Part shown: piece after piece, positions 59,216-64,000 of the stretch
Numbering within the stretch: the first letter of the stretch is position 1
Layout: every line of letters starts with the position of its first letter
Notes under the pieces: model-generated
The model's database searches: none
Told to the model about the DNA's origin: nothing
What the model saw: only the letters and a program-made list of their open reading frames with translations
From: Ectobius pallidus
Lineage: Eukaryota > Arthropoda > Insecta > Blattodea > Ectobiidae
Length of the DNA: 64,000 nucleotides
Reading direction: 5' to 3'
NCBI GenBank assembly: GCA_964059195.1
Contig: CAXKWD010000011.1
Span: forward strand, 34,462,066 to 34,526,065
Made by a program: the position numbers and the translations under genes

Positions 59216-59475
59216 CCAGAATTGCAAATCCAAGAGTGTAAGACATTTAAAAATGTTCAGTGCAGCTTATTCCTATGTTAAATGAATCTGTTACATAGTT
59301 TTGAAAATGGGAAACGATAAATGCCGCACCCTGTAGTATGGTCGAACAAAAGCATACTTGTATCTTAATTAATTTAATTATGGACTCGTGCATATTGTAC
59401 TAATTCTCAATGCGGGCAGTTGTCTGCAGTATACTGTGTATTTGGCTGTCAGAAGAAGTTCTAAAACACTGTAAA

Positions 59476-59935
59476 CAGTGGCGTAGGGAATGGGGGTCCA
59501 GGGGGTCCGGACCCCCCGAAATCAAAACCTAAAATTCTAGTTTTGTATTAGATTAGTGCTGTAGTTATTTAAGCTCCATTTTGTCAAATATTTAATTATT
59601 CTATTGAATAATAAAATACTCAATTTTTAAATGTAGGCCTATTATTTCCACTATTCCATAAGTTGTTTAACTTTTCTTATAAATAGTAATAAGTTCTATA
59701 ACTTAGGTAACGATTGCTTGTTTAAGCTGGCATGTCTTAGAGTTGCCTATAGTAAACAAATTTGGTAACTAGTTTTTCACTGCTAAAATAGCATAAAATG
59801 CGATTTTCATTAGTGCAATATTTTTAAAAATTTCGGGGTGACTTCCCAGCACCTTTTTCTTGGGGGTATTCCAATATCCCCCAAACCCCCGGCACTTTCG
59901 ACCCTCAACGAAATTATTTTCTGGTTACGCCACTG
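59476..59935. mobile_element. hAT-like MITE, 460 bp, perfect 8-bp target duplication
   Basis: It starts CAGTGGCGTAGGG and ends CTGGTTACGCCACTG. ACTGTAAA occurs at 59468-59475 and 59936-59943. The body shares AACTAGTTTTTC, GCTAAAATAGCATAAAATG and GATTTTCATTAG with the nested element at 6551-7102. Non-coding. Confidence 0.97.
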
Positions 59936-59945
59936 ACTGTAAAAC

Positions 59946-59950
59946 TAATA

Positions 59951-60009
<59 letters not shown>
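59946..60009. repeat. (AAT)n microsatellite
   Basis: It begins directly after the hAT-like element's target duplication. Confidence 0.95.
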
Positions 60010-60010
<1 letters not shown>

Positions 60011-60228
60011 GTAATCTGTCTGGAATCCTATACCCCCTATGTTGGAGTGAAGGGCCGTGGAGGTTTCTGTTTACCTTTGTGAAATTTGTTACGCTTATTT
60101 TCCGAGAGAGGGCAGAGGGACAGGTGGTAAGTCCATCGCCTCTCAACCCCCCTCTGGAAACTAAGGTATTACTTGGACGTGAAAGGGTCGAGACATTTTG
60201 TCCAGAGGCTCAAATTTAGAAGTAATAG

Positions 60229-60243
60229 TAATAAATAATAAAA

Positions 60244-60288
<45 letters not shown>
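60229..60288. repeat. (AAT)n microsatellite
   Basis: A second AAT array about 220 bases from the previous one. Confidence 0.95.
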
Positions 60289-60455
60289 GTGTGCATAACT
60301 CCCGTTAAAATGCTGTATGTTCTCAGATATTGCCATTTTAGAGAATACTGATAAAATATTTGGATGCAGGTCGTTAGCATTGAGTCGCGTGTAGGCATAT
60401 GATCTGAGGAATATATAAGTTGCGCAAGATTAATTTCTGTGGAGGTCTGTGCGGT

Positions 60456-60520
60456 AGGGTGAGGTTGAGCCGTGGTTTGAGACGCCTCGGCTCGGTCCAC
60501 TGAGCCATCCCGCTCCTAAT
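60456..60520 (-). mobile_element. tRNA-like SINE head, weak
   Basis: On the minus strand GCGGGATGGCTCAGTGGACC has a good A-box word (TGGCTCAGTGG). The B box would be GGCTCAACC, which is poor. Confidence 0.4.
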
Positions 60521-61018
60521 GGAAGCCCTGAGTAGTATTCCCGTCGTGATGGATTGGCGCAGGCTGACATGACATCAAATTTCCATTAATTTCTGAACAC
60601 CCTAGCTAATCAGCTTGGAGAAAAGCAACCAAGGTCGCAGAAGTGTGACGATGCAGGACAAAAAGCTGGCTGTTAACACGAACCCCTCCCCCTCTAACCA
60701 CCATTTCACCACTTACATTACACCCAACATTTTTCTTCAACATAATATTCGGAAAATCAAATTCTCAAGTCTCTTTTTCCTGAAGAGTTCCTTTCGTATC
60801 TATTTCTAAGAAAAGGTCCTGGGTGTTTAAAAGACTTCTGACTTTATTATAATAATAATTAACCTTTTATTATAAATTCCTTTCTCCCTGTTTAAGGAAT
60901 TTGATAAAGTTTGAGGACAAAATCCACATTTTGTTACAATTTTTTCTTGAGATTTTTACCAGGCATAAGACTAACGTAATGCTTTATTTGGAACTTAGTG
61001 TTAAGTTTTTTGTCCCCT
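60521..61018. other. Spacer, no supported gene
   Basis: No gene is visible. Confidence 0.5.
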
Positions 61019-61032
61019 AAGATTATTTTTAT

Positions 61033-61335
61033 CTCGGATGATGAAATGGGCTGGACATGTTGCGCGCATGGGGGAGGAAAGACATATCTCAAAAGAATTG
61101 ACTGGGAAACCCGAAGAGAAAAGAGAACTTGGAAGACCTAGACGTAGATGGGGAAGAATATTAGGTTAAATTTAAGGGAAGTAGGATTTGCGAGGGATGG
61201 TTGGATGGAGTTACCACAAAATAGGGTTGAATGGCGGGCTCAGGTAAGCGCGGAAATGAACCTTCGGGTTCCATAAAATAGGCAATCTTCCTTCAGCTTG
61301 CCAAGGAATTGTCTATTGCCATGGAGTAAGTAAGT
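61033..61335 (+). mobile_element. Short LINE 3' end, 14-bp target duplication
   Basis: AAGATTATTTTTAT flanks it at 61019-61032 and 61336-61349. It holds the coding tail (MMKWAGHVARMGEERHISK), frameshifted after GRPRRRWG, then the 3' untranslated region ending GAGTAAGTAAGT. The perfect flanks suggest a fairly recent insertion. Confidence 0.95.
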
Positions 61336-61349
61336 AAGATTATTTTTAT

Positions 61350-62274
61350 ATAGTCTCATAAAATTTTTCAAAATACCATAGGCATAGAATTGCGAAAATG
61401 AACGATCTTGAAAACTGTATCACTGACTTGTTCTTTTTTATGCACAGAATCATGTTTTCTATGTAGGCCTATATATCGTATATTACTACAAAGAATGAGA
61501 GATCTTTTTTAATTGGAAAAAATCAGCAATAACGCCTCCAACAAAAACAAACCCATCACAGCCGTATTTTTCAGAGTAGGCCAACAGGAAACTCAGAGTT
61601 CAGAACATTACCCCATTCACGAGCTTTAATTTGAAGTACAACTCAACATTCTTGCTCAATTTTCAGTGTAGGTTTTGTTCATTTGGATCTCCATTTGAAG
61701 GGTAGAAAATATAAGAAAAACGAGTTGGGACAAAAACAAGGACAAAGTTACACTCAAATTTTAAAACATATGCAGACTATTCCATTTAAACTTTTTTGAT
61801 GACTTCCTTTTGGGATTTTCACATAAACGAGGTATAATTTTGAAGCAGAGATATGTGGGTGCTTTATGGAATAAAAAACAAAAAAAAAAAAAAAAAAAAA
61901 AAAATGTTTAGACAGAGGGCTCAAACTAGTTAGTACAATGGACAAGTTGGATTTTCTCAAGTCAATGGCGGAAATAAATAAATAAATAAAAGATAACTTA
62001 AATATAAAGTTATTACAGTGGATAGAAAAGAAATCTATTGTGTCAGGTTAAGCAGAAGACATGCAGTATATACCTGTGTATAATCCTACATTATACTTTG
62101 ATATCTAAACATTTCTCGGTGCTACTAGCTTGTTTACGTTTCTGTGGTTGTAACCTCCCAGAGTAAAATCCGCCAGCCGCCGCTGAATTATGGAATGTTG
62201 GTTTTATGGTTGTTTTACGACGAGGAAGTAAACCTACTGAAAGACCTGTGACAGTCACCGGCGTACTCTAATTA
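61350..62274. other. Spacer with poly-A
   Basis: An A31 tract lies at about 61873-61904. (AAAT)n lies near 61972-61988. No gene is seen. Confidence 0.5.
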
Positions 62275-62430
62275 TGCCCCGTAAGTTCTATTTACGAGCC
62301 TGAAAATCTGCAGAAATGGATCTGTCACATTTGTGCAAATATAAATGTCAAGGTCCTGGGTGGGTATCAAACCCGTAACCTTGGACACTGAAAGCCATCC
62401 AGGTCGACTGAATTGTGTAACGGTTTACTT
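62275..62430 (-). mobile_element. tRNA-derived SINE fragment (family A)
   Basis: On the minus strand a B-box relic (GGGTTTGATACCC near 62373-62361) is followed by ACATTTATATTTGCACAAAT and GTGACAGATCC. This is the same core as 1135-1275. Confidence 0.6.
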
Positions 62431-62494
62431 CATCACTGGTTTGTGCCCACAAACAGGTACCAGTTACCATACCATACCATACCCAAGTAAATAA

Positions 62495-62573
62495 AAAATT
62501 TTCCCGGACCCCTTTCAGCGTTCCCATGGACCCCAGGAATCTGCGGACAACAGATTGGGAATCGCTGGGCTGA
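62495..62573. mobile_element. hAT-like right-end relic
   Basis: GGACCCCTTTCAGCG, TGCGGACAACAGATTGGGAA and TCGCTG resemble the right end of the 42899-43153 family (CGGACC...GGTTGAGAAACGCTG). No left end is present. Confidence 0.45.
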
Positions 62574-62639
62574 GGCAATCTAGCATTTGTTTCAGTCCGT
62601 TTTTAACTGGTTTTAACAGATCATAAGACTTAATTTTTT

Positions 62640-63255
62640 TAAGAAACCCCGGAAGTTAACGCTCTAACAGAAGACGAACTATGCTCTAAAATTTGTAAAA
62701 TATGCTCCGGAATCAATGAAGTGTTCTCTTATCATTTAAGTAATTTTAGTACTTTACTTTCTCTGTTTAGCTTAATTACATTATAAATAAAAAAATAAGT
62801 TGTATAAATTACATTACAAAACTTAAAAAAGGAAAAAAGAAAAAAAACAAAATAAGTGCAACAAATTTTAGTAACTTGAATAATAATGAAGCGAATGAAT
62901 TAATATAGTACGATCAGTTCCGACAACGTTAGGCTATGTAACTTTTTGTCAATTATTGTACAGTCGGTTTTCAAAACATTCGCTTAGCCACATGTGCTGT
63001 AAACGTTTGAATTTACAGATGTTATCAAATATTTAAAATATGTTATAAAAATTCAGTTGAATAATGATACACATTAATGAAATATACACAAATATTTTAA
63101 TACCAAGCAAATATGGTGCATTAATTAAAAACTAACAAAATATGCAACAATATGCAAAATCAAATCATAAATTTTCTGTTATTTCTTTCATATTTTGTAC
63201 AGATTTTAACACTAGAGTGTGTTATTTAAAACATGATTTTTCATGAACTTCTGGA
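62640..63255. repeat. Unclassified ~600-bp dispersed repeat, inverted partner of 56030-56640
   Basis: See the partner for shared blocks. Here GTACAGTCGGTTTTCAAAAC, CAACAATATGCAAAATCA and AAAATATGCTCCGGA stand in reverse order relative to it. No coding capacity is seen. Confidence 0.75.
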
Positions 63256-63377
63256 CCCTTGTTATCAACTTCGGATTACAGACGTGTAATTTATTTTCTT
63301 TCTAGGCCTACTTGTAAGCAGTGGATATTTTCATTTGCGCCTAAACAGACAAGCAGAAACAGGTTAGCTAATTAGAT

Positions 63378-63693
63378 CATTGACCGCCGGCGCGGTCTTG
63401 TGGTTAGCTCCGCTGACTACAGATCCGTCGGCCCAGATTCGATCCCCGGTATCTCCTCGGATTTTTCAGAGGTATGGAGGTCTGGAACGGGTTTCACTCA
63501 ACCTCGTGATTCAAATTGAGGAGCTACTTGATAGAGAAGTAGCGGCTCCGGTCATTAACGGTTCAAAATTAACGGAAGTAAGTGTCGCCATGCTGACCAC
63601 ATGCCCCCAATCCTGCCATCCCTGTGAAAGATGACGCAGCGATCGGGTGGTAGGCCAAGTCCCTTCAGGGATGTAGCGCCACAGAGTTTAGTT
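63378..63693 (+). mobile_element. SINE family B, full-length reference copy
   Basis: A tRNA-like head (CGGCGCGGTCTTGTGGTTAG, B box AGATTCGATCCCCGG at about 63436-63450) is followed by CAAATTGAGGAGCTACTTGA, ATGCTGACCACATGCCC, GATGACGCAGCGATCGGGTG, and the 3' end GTAGCGCCACAGAGTTTAG. TTAG(C/T)TAATTAGAT flanks it at 63364-63377 and 63694-63707. Related copies lie at 14455, 38743, 45490 and 49193. Confidence 0.9.
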
Positions 63694-63707
63694 TTAGTTA
63701 ATTAGAT

Positions 63708-64000
63708 AATTATTTCTTACATGTTTTCTTCCTTTATTTGCTAGATACGTCAGGTATTGGAGTGAAAGTACATATTCTACGTACGGTACTTTTGGGGCAC
63801 GGTGGAACATAGCTTGGATTTCATATTCATGGAGTAGCTTGGAGGTTCAGTTCAGTGCGGGATGGCGCTGGGGTCTCGGATGGGGGAGGCTGTTGTCAAA
63901 GCCGATTTGTAGGGGAGGGCGTCATTAAGTTAGCCACTTGGTTAATTGAATGCCAGTGGGAGGACTAATGAAAGCTAACCACTACACACCCCACTAACCC
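63708..64000. other. Window end, no supported gene
   Basis: A GC-richer stretch without recognisable features. Confidence 0.4.

Larger units (their letters stand above)
58441..59333. mobile_element. Mariner-like element (DD41D) with inverted-duplicated 3' end
   Basis: The ends CAGGGTGCGGGATTTATAGT and its complement are flanked by TA (58439-58440 and 59334-59335). The inverted similarity extends about 235-245 bp inward: the left arm 58441-58675 matches the complement of about 59090-59333 over ACATTTTTAAATGTCTTACA, GAGATGCCCTCCATT, TGCTGCAATCTCCCTCGTAC and ACTGGCCATT. These arms include the 3' coding end of the transposase, so the left end is a reversed copy of the right end. The same design occurs at 12740-13401. 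Confidence 0.9.

Noticed and set aside
63380..63634. 84-codon plus-strand frame
   Set aside because: It lies wholly within a family B SINE. The same sequence occurs in other copies with broken frames.

Overview
The window is AT-rich animal nuclear DNA made almost entirely of transposon remains. I found no convincing host gene, no rRNA, no CRISPR and no bacterial or viral gene set. No open frame exceeds about 120 codons, and the longest ones fall in microsatellites, SINEs or transposase remnants. The repeat content points to an insect, most likely a cockroach or relative (Blattodea; Periplaneta is my best guess). The reasons are the 3' ends of a LINE family ending in (AAGT)n, several tRNA-derived SINE families, and a striking excess of the palindromic word TAGGCCTA. 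The species call is inference.

Layout. From 0 to 6.4 kb there are three SINE fragments and several old local duplications. From 6.5 to 10.9 kb lie a nested pair of hAT-like elements and three foldback (palindromic) elements. At 12.7-14.7 kb there is a DD34D mariner remnant of unusual architecture, a hAT-like element with an 8-bp target duplication, and two SINEs. The 16-22 kb stretch holds an unclassified repeat, a tRNA-like inverted pair, a LINE 3' end with a 13-bp target duplication, and a second LINE remnant split by a hAT-like element. A 2.9-kb hAT-like element with perfect 8-bp duplications occupies 22.3-25.2 kb. From 25 to 34 kb is mostly featureless apart from a SINE and an unclassified repeat. 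From 34.4 to 35.7 kb there are three palindromic elements in 1.25 kb. From 36.6 to 51.5 kb there are LINE fragments, at least five SINE copies and five hAT-like MITEs, four of them with perfect 8-bp target duplications and one with 7 of 8. From 53.5 to 63.7 kb there are a tRNA-Asn-like sequence in an inverted pair, two LINE 3' ends with target duplications, a DD41D mariner remnant with the same odd architecture as the first, another hAT-like element, and a full-length SINE.

How the parts relate. The elements depend on machinery that is not encoded here. The SINEs would need Pol III and a LINE enzyme, and the hAT-like and palindromic elements would need transposases from elsewhere. The most unusual structure is shared by the two mariner remnants (12740-13401 and 58441-59333). 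In each, the left end is an inverted copy of the element's own 3' coding end, so both arms encode the transposase C-terminus in opposite orientation. The two belong to different spacing classes (DD34D and DD41D), so the architecture probably arose twice.
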